From Apostichopus japonicus (taxonomy: Eukaryota; Echinodermata; Holothuroidea; Aspidochirotida; Stichopodidae): a stretch of DNA of 64,000 bases. A program made the translations under genes and the position numbers. Every line of letters starts with the position of its first letter. The stretch's first letter is position 1. The notes under the pieces are model-generated. The model saw only the letters and a program-made list of their open reading frames with translations. It did not search any database and was not told the origin of the DNA. Shown here piece after piece: positions 48,638 to 63,375 of this stretch. The DNA is taken from positions 5,992,999 to 6,056,998 of the forward strand of contig NC_092565.1 of assembly GCF_037975245.1 (NCBI RefSeq). The letters run 5' to 3'.

Positions 48638-51600
48638 GGGATTCTAAGAAATTAATCTAATTATTTCAAAATAAAGTAAAAACATTTGAGAATGTTCATT
48701 ACGAAACACTAAAACTTACAATTGCAAACATCGCTTCAATTCGGCGAAAAGATCGTAAAAACAGAATGCGATTTTTTTTTTGATAAATTAATATCATTGA
48801 TCCGAGTTTTTTTTTCAGATGATATTATTTTAAAACATCAAAATATCAATACATCAAATTGGAGTAATTAGAACAGAGTTTGCAATTAGGCGATATTTTG
48901 CTTTCTCCGGATGCGTTACAATAAAGTCGAGGAACACAAGCATTGTCACATAGGGTTAAATGGTAAATGACACTCAAGTGATCGCAATAGTAAACCGGAA
49001 CCGGAACCAACCAGCGGTAGATCCAGGATTATAAAACAAAGAGAAGGGGATGAGGTCGTTAAAGCCGAGTTTAATTTGTTGAAGTGGGTAAGGATGTGTA
49101 CACCCTATCCTATATATATAAAAAAAATATGAAGTATAACTGTGTGTAGTTATTCTTCGTTTTTGCAATTTACTTTTTATCTACCCGGGCCACACACAAA
49201 CACAAAGCACACACACACACCAAAGGTCACGCGTGAAGAATAATGTGGTATCTTGATAATTTATTACCCAATCACGTATATACACCAATATACCGATAAC
49301 TGAATGAAACTTTCACTTTAGAAAGTGTTCATATATGCTATTTCTGTGCATGCTCTCTAACCCTGACCTATACGTATCGATTTATTTATAGTCAGTCAAT
49401 CACTTTTATGTTCGTTAAGTGCAATTTCTTTTTTTTTCTTTCTGTTTTTGTTACTAATATAGCTAAACTTTCAGCAAATACTAAAAATATATATATATGT
49501 GTGTCATTATCATTTTACTTATCCTTGACCTACCAAATATCTCTCTATGAAAGCTATTAGCAGCGGTCGTACACATTAACTTTCCTTTTCTCAGAGTATG
49601 ATTAAATAAAATAAAGATGTTTGGAATGGACTGAGAGAGAAAGAGAGATACAAAGATAAATAGAGAGGGCGCCATCATTTGGTTTTCATAACTGTTTGCT
49701 ATTGTGAAGATGCCATTTCAGTCGTGTTGGTTTTTTCTTGTTGGTATTGTTTATTGATTCATCTATATAAGATACTCAGAGGATGGCCCCCTCATTTAAA
49801 ACAGAAACCGTTTGACTTTAGAATAAATCAATCGTAGCTATAGATCGACAGTCGTCGAATTACTTACCTGTTAAAGGCTATACAGCAGTGCAATCTAATT
49901 TGAACTTTGTAAAGCTCTACTGAGAAAAATACAGCATGCAGCTTCTGGATTCGTGATTTCCAACGGAACGACAGTTGTCTGAATTAGTTAGTCAGAACTT
50001 AGTTCCACAAAGATCGCTTTTAATATGTCTTCGGAAGTCCGTTTTTGTGACAAAGGACAAACTTAGCAAGTTTACTGACTTTGTTTTAACCCTTCTTAAA
50101 ATAATCTTAATATTTCACATTTTGGCGATTCTAAATATGTTTTTAATATGGTTTTAAGTCAAACCACCGCCCACTGCTATATCAGTTAAAGAAAAACAAG
50201 TGTTTGAGTTGATGCCACTACCACACAGGGCGGATGTGTCTCAGTATATATCAGTATAGATTAAAAACAAACAAACACTAAAGAACGAAACCAAATGCAA
50301 CTTTTGATAACACAACTTAAGATCGCAATTGTAATTTCATTTTGTTCATATTTTGTTTTGGTTTGTCAAGTCGCTTGCGATGTTTCACTATACTTGTGTT
50401 AACTATAGGTTGTTTGATGTTCTTTGTATATGTCAATGCTTCCACTATTCGGAGGTTTAACATCTACCAGGCTACGAGCTAACTTATTTATAGCGTATGA
50501 AATCATATATTTGTCATAATTAAATGTAAATCTTTCATGCTGATTGTGTTTGTGTATAACTTCATCATTCTTCGCAAAACTAGTACCCATGTAAACACAT
50601 GTATTTATGAATATGAACATGTTTCATACATTCTAACCGCAAAAGATACTTCCTCTGATGTCACACCCCTTTTATCCTTTCCAAAGTGATTAGCTTTGAA
50701 ACAGACATCTCTTGAGTTATAAGAAGATCTTGTGATCTAGATTTCCTCGTACCAGTGTGCAATATAATTGTTTTCCTCTATGGTATGAGTTTTAGATAAC
50801 ATGGCACGGGCCAATGTTTTTACACCTTCACTCCAACACTTTTGTCACCAAAACAAATCAACGGGAGTTTTAAGATTCACACACACACCTTAATCGAGAG
50901 ATAAAATTCGTAATTCGTTTGAATTGATGATTTTGTGACAGATTGTGGTCTTGAGAAGCAACACAACCACTTCAACTGAATACGTGATTGCGAAGACCTA
51001 TCAAACGTCTACTTTATAACAGACATATATAGCGGTGGTTAAATAGGTTAATAAACCTCATTAAAATGGTGTGCAATTACGCTTGATTCAGATTTGCGCG
51101 CATGAAATAGACCACTTCCTCTCTGAAAAGGAAATTATTTTCTTCAGAAAAAAACGAAAAAAAAACCGAAGAGATCTTCTTGATACGACTTGTGAGTGGT
51201 CATTAAGGGCTAAGGCCCCCTCCAAACTATAACTGCGGTTTTATCGTGCAGTTAATTTACTTATCTTGGGAAAGTTTGAAACCTAACATCTTGTAGGGTA
51301 ATCACTACCCGAAAGATATTAGAAACCCTGAAAAAAAAACTCGCCCTGCTTGGGAATTTAAGCCCCCATCACACTAACAAAATTACTCTGGGTCCTTGTA
51401 AATGTCAATCAAAGTGTTTAACCTGACCTTTCTGCAGTATCAACTTGGTCTGAAGAAATCACTACAATTTGCAATTGATATTGGTCATTTCGTCTTACGG
51501 TCTAAAAAGTCTCTTATTTTTAATGGATTTAACTGTAACGGTGTTTATCAACTCAACTAACATTGGTTTTCACCCTCTTTTCATTGGCTTTGCCTTTTGA

Positions 51601-51890
51601 TACGAGTGTTCTGTACAATAGACCATGGGATTGTTTCAACGTTCTCGCTATATGTAAATTAATAAATCATTAAACGCTAATTGTTATGAACCCAATCAAG
51701 GATTACTGACAGTCTATTAATTTTCCTAGAAACATATATAGTTTAAGTAAATAAATTATAAATGTAACCTAAAATCATATAATTCAAGAGGGTTAATTAT
51801 TTTGCTGATATTATGTTTAGGGACATCTTTATTATACATGGTATAAATGATGAACGATGACGTTATGTTTTCTTCAATGTAATCACATAC

Positions 51891-52022
51891 CTGTCTGTAA
51901 GGTCTTGCATGGGATCGTTTTCCACCCAGAGGACAGTTAGTGATAAAACAGCCTCGACTCTCCCTCAAACAAACAACTAGTAACATGAAAAGAGCGGCAC
52001 AGAACACATGCTTTAGTGACAT
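51891..52022 (-). CDS. Holotocin (vasopressin/oxytocin-type) precursor, coding exon 1
   Basis: 44 codons. Residues 1-24 are a signal peptide (MSLKHVFCAALFMLLVVCLR then ESRG). Next comes the hormone CFITNCPLG (25-33), with Cys25-Cys30 able to form the ring; Gly34 serves as amide donor and Lys35-Arg36 as the convertase site. Residues 37-44 (SHARPYRQ) begin the neurophysin. Vasopressin/oxytocin-type hormones act through class A GPCRs. The donor is CAG|GTATGTG, phase 0. The peptide differs from sea urchin echinotocin (CFISNCPKG, from memory) at positions 4 and 8 and fits the holothurian form. An acceptor (TTTCTTTACAG|GTGCAAG) lies 7 nt before the ATG, so a noncoding upstream exon is likely. Unspliced, an ATG 13 codons upstream at 52061 would also be in frame. 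Confidence 0.97.
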
Positions 52023-52029
52023 CTTGCAC
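52023..52029 (-). other. 5' UTR part of holotocin coding exon 1, after a probable leader-intron acceptor
   Basis: TTATTTCTTTACAG (polypyrimidine plus AG) ends at 52030, leaving only GTGCAAG before the ATG. The matching noncoding first exon would lie to the right on the minus strand; I could not place it. Confidence 0.6.
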
Positions 52030-52061
52030 CTGTAAAGAAATAAGAATTGAAACAAAAACAA

Positions 52062-55000
52062 ATGTTATAAAAAACAAAACATAGTTGTCCTTTGGGAAAC
52101 CCTCAGAGGTGCAGCGAAACATGCTAACACATTCACTCGAAGCGTGTCAACATATTTGCTCTTATCGACATGGTCCGGAAAGATCTCGAAATGACATGAT
52201 TGAATTCCGACTTGTCTATAGATAAAAATACGTTACGTTCAAATTCGCTTTAAGGGTTATCGACTGGAGTTGAAAGACCCTTATCTTAGTCAAAAACTTT
52301 GTTTGGAGTCTTATTCAGCAAGTATTGTTTATAGTAACAATCAAAGGTAAAGCAAACATTAAAAACATAGAATTTAATTTGAAAGGGATGTGTGTTCTAT
52401 TATCGGTAGTATACAATCGCCCAAAGGTTTAATATTCCCTACCAGAAACCGACACTACGACTTTAAATGTAGACGATGGAAATTTGTACGAACATATGAA
52501 AGAGGAAGAGATAGGTTGTTTTAATTTTAGTTAATAAGAGCTTCAGAGAAGTTGAAGAACTTGATAATAATATGAAGGATTATAACCTCCATAAAACTAA
52601 TTAACAACTCGATAATAATATGCAGAGTTCGAACCGTCATAACCATTTAACAACTCTATCATGCGCCAGTAATATGCATGCGTGGGTATGGAGCCTTGAG
52701 AGGAGGGGGGGGGGGTAATAACGCTGTAACAATATCAAAAGCACTGGTCTACCGTTTGCAACAATGGTGGTTGTGTCTCAGGGTATATATCACTACGTTT
52801 AACAGAGAATTGTATACCTTACTATTGTGTTCCAATATACTTTAAATGCCAAACATTATACTAATCACTTCATTATATCACACGTTTCTACAGTTTAACA
52901 CATAATAAACCATGTTAATATTGTAATCAAGACACAATATTGTAAGTCAGACACAAATTTTGGAGATTTCGTCGCTTAAATTGAACAACTGTCACATAAT
53001 CAGTACTGAACTACGAACAATTCCAATCACTCATAAAAATGGGTCGTTAGTGCTCTATTTTTGGACACATTAAGCTCACAAATAAAACTGGCTTTCAGAG
53101 ATATTCTCAAAGTCCCAGTTATTTTAATTTCCTGTATACGACGGAGTTATCCAGCATTATACAGATAAAGAATTTTAGCTAATTAGAATTAAGTCTCACA
53201 ATCATCTCCTCCGCTCTTTACGAAAGTCAAAGTAATCCTTCAAGAAAAAAAGCCTTTTTCCTGTTAATGACTTGTACTTCTCGGCATTCTTTTATAACCC
53301 CCCCTCCCTTTCTCTTACTCTATAGGTGTAGAATTTGCACACAATTAACCAATCCTATACATGGGCGCTGTTATCTGGGCAAAGTAGGGCAAAGTTACCA
53401 CACTTGTAAATGAGCGAAATGTGTTTTAACACATATGCATACGTAATGCAATATTCTGGAGGCTGTAGATACAACATTACCTTTTTTGAAGTCATGTTCA
53501 GATGTTACACGAAATAGATTAAATAAATAACGCAGTCTTGCTAGATTCGTTTTGCTCGTGGGACCGGATGAAACAAAAAAACCTAAACTTGAAACGAAGT
53601 TGAAATGATTTATATTCAATTACGAGATTCTGATGAAGCTATTTTCAGCGACATATTGACAGCTATAGTATAGCCTACCGTTCAATTAGCAGCAATATAA
53701 CCGTAGTTCACTGAATATCTAAAAGAGATAGGTTTTATAACGAGATCAAACTCTATACACCATCTTAGAAAAAAATAAGTTATGGCGGGAAGGAGGAAGC
53801 ACAGATAGGAGAAGATGATAAACCAAATCTTACTTAATTAGAATTTTATGTACTGTGAAAGATTGTGCTTTGAAATGAATGGTTTCAATGCAAATAACTT
53901 ATGCAACAAACGTAGCCAAGGGCTAATCTAGGACAGGAGTCGATACACGGGCGAAATTCAGTCTAAACTTAATTATTGTTTTCTCTCTACATTTCGGTGT
54001 GTCTTCTCAACTGAATAATCAAGCCTTAACAATAGACCCGGGTATTTTTGTTTAGAAAATAAGGACTATGGCGATACTTGGACGGAAACCCAATGAAAGC
54101 CAAAATATAAGCGTGTACAGTTTGCGACAGGTTTTCAGTAACCTGTTTATAAAAGACATTAAACACCACTTTACAGAACCGTTGATTAAGTGACCGATGA
54201 GCGATAAAAAAAAAAGAAGCGGACTTTTGAAACATATCACTACAGAAATGTTTTTATCCTTCATTTAGTTTTCATGATTCTGTGATTCGTGTTTTCCGCT
54301 AAAAAGGAACAAAAAACGACTGATAACTCTCGTGTCATTAAATGTATGACATATAGTGATCGATTTACTCATCTTTTCCTTCATGCACATTAAAATCTTT
54401 CGTGCCTTCGAGTCAATCTTCCAAATTATCTTCGTCTGTGAGTTTCATTTGTGGTTTTTATAGGACATTGCATTATATTCCCATTCCATTTATCTGTCTG
54501 TAAGTGTGAGAGCGGGAGGGGAGGGAGAGGGGGAGGAGGGGAGGGGCGCAAGGAGTATATAAGGTTAAGGTCGTGAGATCGGCCATCAAGGACATCATGA
54601 CATGAAAAAATTGTTGGAGTTCTGAAGTGATATATTTTGAAAACCTTCCTATTGAATGATAACTTCAACTATAAATGGCTATTAAACCTCTATTTGGAGA
54701 AACTAAGTGGCGAAGGTAAAAAGAGGTACTGCGCAAAGTTATTCCTAAAGATCTCAGGACAGCAACAATGAAATTTAAAAAATATTTTCAAGCCATTCGA
54801 ATGAGGATATCTTTATCTTGTGAGTATACCAAATTTGGTTTTATTTATTTAATTTTTACATAATAACGTATATAATTATTTATTATAACGGTAAGTCTAC
54901 CGAGAGATTTTTCTCAACAAAGGTGGAGGGGGAGGATTGGGCTATAGGGGATAAATTTAATCATCATTGAAATTAACTCAATGTCATTAACGCTACATTG

Positions 55001-55100
55001 CATACCCAATCGAAACTAAACACTTTTTTTGCCTAACAAGATACACCTTAAAACACCGGTTTGATGAAATATTTCTTTCCACTGTGAACTTTCAATAAGT
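52062..55100. other. Upstream of holotocin; no further gene recognised
   Basis: Should contain the promoter and leader exon of the holotocin gene, which I could not locate. A diverged ~60-bp direct repeat (AACT-GATAATAATATG-AG) sits at 52560-52670 and poly-G at 52704-52715. Confidence 0.55.
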
Positions 55101-55149
55101 ACATATATATAAATACAAAGTTACCACAATTTCAATATACATATACGGG

Positions 55150-55185
55150 CATATATATATATAAATATATCTATATATCTATATA

Positions 55186-55231
<46 letters not shown>

Positions 55232-55246
55232 TATATATATATATAT

Positions 55247-55288
<42 letters not shown>
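55150..55288. repeat. (AT)n microsatellite with ATCTAT/AGATAT interruptions
   Basis: Long (AT)n array with regular TATATCTA and TATAGATA variants. Confidence 0.95.
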
Positions 55289-57915
<2,627 letters not shown>

Positions 57916-58710
57916 GTTTTAATGTGATGATAGGATATGCAACTATAATGATGCGGTATGCACTTTTGTGATATCCACTTATGAAGTGAATTCCACTTAT
58001 GTGGTATACACACATGTCATATGCACTCATCTAGAAGACAATAATGTTATATCCACTAATGTGACGTGCACTTTGTGTAATGTGTACTAATGTGGTTTGC
58101 TGCTATGTAACACAACACTCATGTCATATGCCAGCCGATTCACACAGAGATTACAGTAACTACTGTAAAGTTTTGTACCACAGTAAATACTGGATTGTGC
58201 TGACAAATCTGATAAATCGGTAGCATGTGCTATTAAGTTTACAGTAAGAACTGAGGATATTTGTAATTCCAACAAATCCCAAACAACTGAATTTGTTGGA
58301 ATTACACATATCCTCAGTTCTTATACTGTAATCCTAATAGCACATGCTACCGAATAATAGCACGATCCAGGTTTTACTGTCACGGTGGTACAAAACTGTA
58401 AGATTTACAGTAGTAACTGTGTTCTCTATGTGTATCGGGTGCATATGCATTCATGTAGAAGACATTAATATTATATTAACTTATGTCATGCACACTTAGG
58501 TGTTATTCACCCATGTGATGTGCACTAATGTTGCATGCACTATGTGCTATATGGCAATAATGCGATCCGCACATGTGGTAAGGAGGCATCAAGGTGATAT
58601 CCATGACTAATGTGATGTGCATTTACGTGGAATGCACTTATATATTTACGTGATGGACACTCATTTTTATATACATATATGCGTTATGCACTTATATGAA
58701 ATACACATCC
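57916..58710. repeat. Degenerate satellite, TATGTGATATGCACT-like units, split by a MITE
   Basis: Variants of (A/T)ATGTG(A)TATGCACT(T/A) recur every ~15-22 bp in 57930-58131 and 58442-58710. CATCTAGAAGACA-TAATGTTATAT at 58028-58053 is echoed by CATGTAGAAGACATTAATATTATAT at 58452-58476, suggesting a larger unit. The fold-back element at 58132-58441 interrupts the array. Confidence 0.75.
58132..58441. mobile_element. 310-bp fold-back MITE, nearly complete palindrome
   Basis: The two halves are inverted copies along almost their whole length (about 145-bp arms). Shared blocks include ACTACTGTAAA, AGTTTTGTACCAC, CGGTAGCATGTGCTATTA, AAGAACTGAGGATAT and GTAATTCCAACAAAT. Terminal bases are CAGCCGATTCACA on the left and the complement of GTGTATCGGGTG on the right. 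CATATGC flanks it on both sides (58125-58131, 58442-58448), a 7-bp target duplication, although this motif is also native to the surrounding satellite. No coding capacity. Confidence 0.85.
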
Positions 58711-61193
58711 AATCCAATAATGTGGCCTTTAGAAGAATTTGTTGAAACCAGCTAGTTTTTTCTCAGTCAACTGCCAGTTAAACATAAATTTAACGTTCTA
58801 CGTTATTAATGACTGCATTCACTGCTAATATCACACAGTGGGACCATCAAGACAAACAGTTCTAGCAATGCGATTGATTATACGAAGAACAATTCTTGTT
58901 GACAAACTTAAACGTAACGTTTCAAATGTAAAATAAACTTGAGCTCAGATTTTGCTTTGGGGGAGAGGAATTTCAACTTCCCAGAGGTATTAGCAAGGAG
59001 TCCGATTTTTGTTGAAGTGTAATGTAAATGCATTGAAAACCTTTAAAACGTTTGCTTAAAACAATAGCTTCAGGGGTAAATTCTACTTTTGGTAATTAAA
59101 TTTGAGTTCTTATGTTTGTTTACTGGTCACCCCGACATATATACTGACAGGACACTTAGCTTGAGCAAAAAAAAAAAAAACAGAATAATGGAATCACAAA
59201 TAATGAGGTAGGGTTATGATATCGTCAATGAAATGTGATCTAAAGAGTTGACACTGTGATTTACCACTTGGATAAATTACGAATCATTTCGTCAGTGTAT
59301 AGGCAACTTCCTCCGTTTGTGAGTTGATTAAAGGTTATAGGAGGTTGTTGTAGAAATGGAAGTTGGAATCGAAGTTAATCAACATCCCACTGTCCTTCGA
59401 CTATTCGGCTCCTCCTCCCCTCCTCCTCTCCCAGGTCTTACCCCCTCCAGATCCAGACTTACCCCTCTTCCGCGGCCTCTGTTCATTGTGGCATTGCTGC
59501 AAGAATTCAACATCTGAATATACTTTGTTTACCCTGCTTATTTAACCTCTCACATCCGTTATGGCAAGTTTTGATCTGTAAGTTTCTTGTTAGTTTCATG
59601 TTCTTTTTAAAACCTTGTTTAATTTTGTTTTTGTTGGGAGACAAAATCAAATCTGCGCATTTTGTCTTTCTCATTTTCCATCCGAGCAATTCAGCAATCA
59701 TTATATTTGTAAGAAAAACTGATAAACACTATGTTATATACGGATTTCCCATATCTATTTCAATCTGAGAGTTACTGGTTTTAGTTTACATGATTAATAG
59801 CAGTTTACCGTATGTTTATAAATGACTAAATATACGTCAGAGACTCCATGAAAACAGAAATCTTCATCAATAATGTTTTGAATACATTTCAATAAATTAA
59901 AACATGATCAGCGTTCGAAAACCAGATTACTGCAGTCTATATAGCTTACACAGCTCATTGGCGATATATGAAATCCGCAAGGTATACATTACAAGTTCTT
60001 GTATAAATAGGTACTTTTCAAGAAAAAGTCACCCTGGAAAGAACCTGTGCACAAAAAGCCAAAATAACGAAACGAATGAGCCACTCTCAACCCCAGCCCC
60101 TCGCATCGAGACTGTGACTGTGTGATCGTCGTCAGGTGTGTATCACTATTCCCATTAGAAGGGGAACATAATGCTACAGATCATCTAAGCCAAAATATAG
60201 GTTGAAAACACGAGTACTTCATCACCTTTATGGATTGCCTCTGCTTTAATTCGATAACTCTATCCTCGGGTTTGGGTACATTGTCCGAGAACCGTGTGCA
60301 TTTCTACAAGTTTATAATGTCACTATATATATAACTTTATATATGACAAAGAGCAAAAAATGGGATGGGTGAAATGTAAAATTCTTGCTGAAAACGTTGT
60401 AATGAAAAAAAAACTCGCGTTCCATTGCTATAATTCATACACAGTCTCATTTGCGATATTTTGGAATTCCCAAGGGTTACCTTTCAAGTAATTCCGAAAT
60501 ATGACTTGAGCAATAACCGCTAGCATTACCGCTAAGTATCTCCCTAGGGTTTTGAATTGTCCAAGGCACGTGTGTATTCTACAGGTCACTATATACTGAT
60601 AAAAGTCAGACGATTAAATGGAAGAAAAAAAGTGATATTGAAATGTGAATGGTACGTTCATTGCGAAGGTTAACTCCAAGTTTATAGGCACAGTTTTACT
60701 TTGTTTTGAAAAAATTGCGATTAAAACCAAAATAGATATAAAAAAATATATATTAAAAAAACAGTTTTCCCTCACAGCGTAAATTTGCAGTACGAGGTAT
60801 CTTCCAACGATTTTCTTTGTTTTAGAAGTAAAAGTACTTCGATCTCGCAAAAGTTGTTTGGATGTGTTTTGTCGGAAAGAAGTTCATGCTAACTTGGAGC
60901 TCATGCCAATGAAGTATTGATGACATAGCAATATCTACTAATTGGTTGCGCTTCATTTTTGTTACGTTGTCTTGGAGAGTAAAAGTAGACGATTATGGGT
61001 GTTGTGCTTCGGCGCAGTTAAAGTAATATCAAAGAGAACAACTTGTAAAAGTATTTTTTATGGATAGGTAGAATATCATTAGCGGAAGCTGTGATATTTT
61101 TGTGTGTGATAGGAGTATGCGTAGGCAGGGGAGGGAGGGGACAGGTGGTATATGCGTGAAACTGCTGTAGTGTTTCTACTATACTATATTATA
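58711..61193. other. Intergenic, no gene recognised
   Basis: AT-rich. Two loosely similar stretches (60274-60334 and 60556-60600, sharing ATTGTCC-A-G-ACGTGTG and TTCTACA--TCACTATATA) hint at an old duplication. No coding exon. Confidence 0.5.
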
Positions 61194-61208
61194 CATACTA
61201 TACTATAT

Positions 61209-61239
<31 letters not shown>

Positions 61240-61372
61240 GTCAATGTGTACATATGTATATATGTATATATGCATATATATAAATATGTTTATAAATATA
61301 GGTATATATATACATATATATATATGCTATATATAGGCTGTGCATAGGCTATATATAGGCTATATATAGGCA

Positions 61373-61404
<32 letters not shown>

Positions 61405-61406
61405 TA
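61194..61406. repeat. Composite (AT)n / TATATAGGC / (GA)n array
   Basis: (TA)n with TATGTATA variants, then TATATAGGC units (61325-61372), (AT)n and (AG)n (61389-61404). Confidence 0.9.
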
Positions 61407-62862
61407 CAAGAACTCCATTACCGAGGCCAACGTTTGTATGTCTGGCAAAGATATCCCAAACGTACGTCTTAGTTCAATGCAGCTATTTCAGAACACAATT
61501 TGTCGATATCGTTCAATGCAAACCTTATATTTCTTGACTTTAAAATGCTCGCCTGAAGCAGCCATGCTATTTCAGGCAGACAAGTGGCTTGTATAGTATA
61601 CCTACCGTGTTCTAAAGTGCCATCTCTCAATCATACATGGTCAAAGAAATTCCCTCTTTTCACTTCCTGAATGTAAATTTGATTCGATCACAAAAAGGCA
61701 ATGACAGAAGGAGAAATTAATATCTGTAATTGAATAAATTGACCTGTGTTTTACCTCAATATAGTTACTGTACACGTTCTTCTAGAGTTGTTGTCAATTT
61801 GGATTTCTGATTATAGGTTAATGACTTATTGGCAAACTGCACAAATTGCGAGGGAGAAGGGAGGCTGGAGGAGGGGGGGGGCGAGGTAAAGGAAGGGTCA
61901 GGTGAAGGTAGTTTACGTAAAGGTAGGACAAATGGTGGAGGTAAGGTAAAGGAGTGTTTTGGAAGTAGAGATGCCTTAAAGTAATTTCGTGCGTACCGAA
62001 AAAAAGAGAAACCATAAGATCATTTTATGGTTATGTTTTACTTTATGTTTCGACGTACCACCAGTATAATAACTAGTAGACTAGTGACAACAGTAATAAG
62101 TGTGCAAAACCTAGGCTATGGTCACGCATAATAATACACTTGGTATCACAGACCTTCAATCATCTTTCACAATGTCACTCATGACTAGGGCTAATAGTGT
62201 AGCTTTATCAGAACTAGGTCTTTGATTAGGCTACTAATATTATAGTAACACCTAGGCTTCTACCTCTAGTACTTGTAAATCTATACTAACGGTAACAGTT
62301 AGCTGATCGAAGGAACAATGACTTACCATCTTTATTGTATATTCAATTCAGCAATAATCTCGCTTCTAATGTCCTATGATTTAAAATTATAGTTGTCCGG
62401 TGATAAAACCTAAACGCAGAGGAAGAATTAAGTCGAGGAGAACACAACAGCCTCCTATACTATATAACAGGATTACCATGTACTATATATGCAGAATGCA
62501 TATCTAAACAGTACGGAATACTGCTGACGGAGCTGAATAAATAAATACAGGCCATGATGCAGTTATTTTTACGACCATGAATCCCGGGAGAATCCCGCAA
62601 GAGTTTATGGACTACATCATCATGTCGGGTGGCTTCCAATTCAACATTTTAACTCAAATTTGGAATCTAACTAAAAGTTGAATAGTGTTGCATGTGTTAT
62701 ACCCGTAACACTGCCGCTGTTTACTAGACTTACATCTAGGTGTGGACTACCTCTTATAATGAGAATCGTTTTTATTTAAAAATGCTTTCAAAAGTTTACC
62801 GTTTTTACGCCGTTTCCGTTAGTTTTAACAACTTTGACTGTCATTTTCAGCTGTTGTTCAAG
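61407..62862. other. Intergenic, no gene recognised
   Basis: A poly-G tract at 61872-61881 and GGTAAAGG-rich sequence (61880-61960). Otherwise nothing. Confidence 0.5.
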
Positions 62863-62896
62863 CAGGGAGCTGCTACTCTAGAGTAGCAGCTCCCTG
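62863..62896. repeat. Perfect 34-bp palindrome
   Basis: CAGGGAGCTGCTACTCT is followed immediately by its exact complement. GTTCAAG precedes and GTTCGAG follows, a near-perfect 7-bp direct repeat. Confidence 0.95.
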
Positions 62897-62904
62897 GTTC
62901 GAGT

Positions 62905-63375
62905 AAGTAGAGCTTCGTTGGTACTGAATATGCATTACAATGCGTCCCCTAATTGGCTAGTTTAAATCAGGAGGAACGGCGTAACAGAATACATGAGTGA
63001 AAGCTGTCCTCAGTGGATAAATGTTCGGATACTTTCGATAATTATTTTTTTTAGTTAATGAAACGTTTTTGGCAAAATAAGCTTGGTGCAACCTCATTTT
63101 TCATGGCTCGTCAGATAAGCAGCTTAATGAAGTTCCATTGGTTCAAATGAACAGTTTTATTTATTTCCTTTTTCGGAACGCACAGAATCACTTCAAAGTG
63201 TATACTAGTATTCACATACAAATTGTTTGCGAAAATTCTTTTCGTCAATGTATTACAGCTGCACAATACTTCGGATGCATATTTTTATTTACATTTCTAT
63301 GTTGCTTGAGGAACATCTGATTCGATGACATCACAGACCATATAATATCATCCCCCTTACATAGCAACAACTAAT
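62905..63375. other. Intergenic, nothing recognised
   Basis: No coding or repeat structure seen. Confidence 0.5.
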
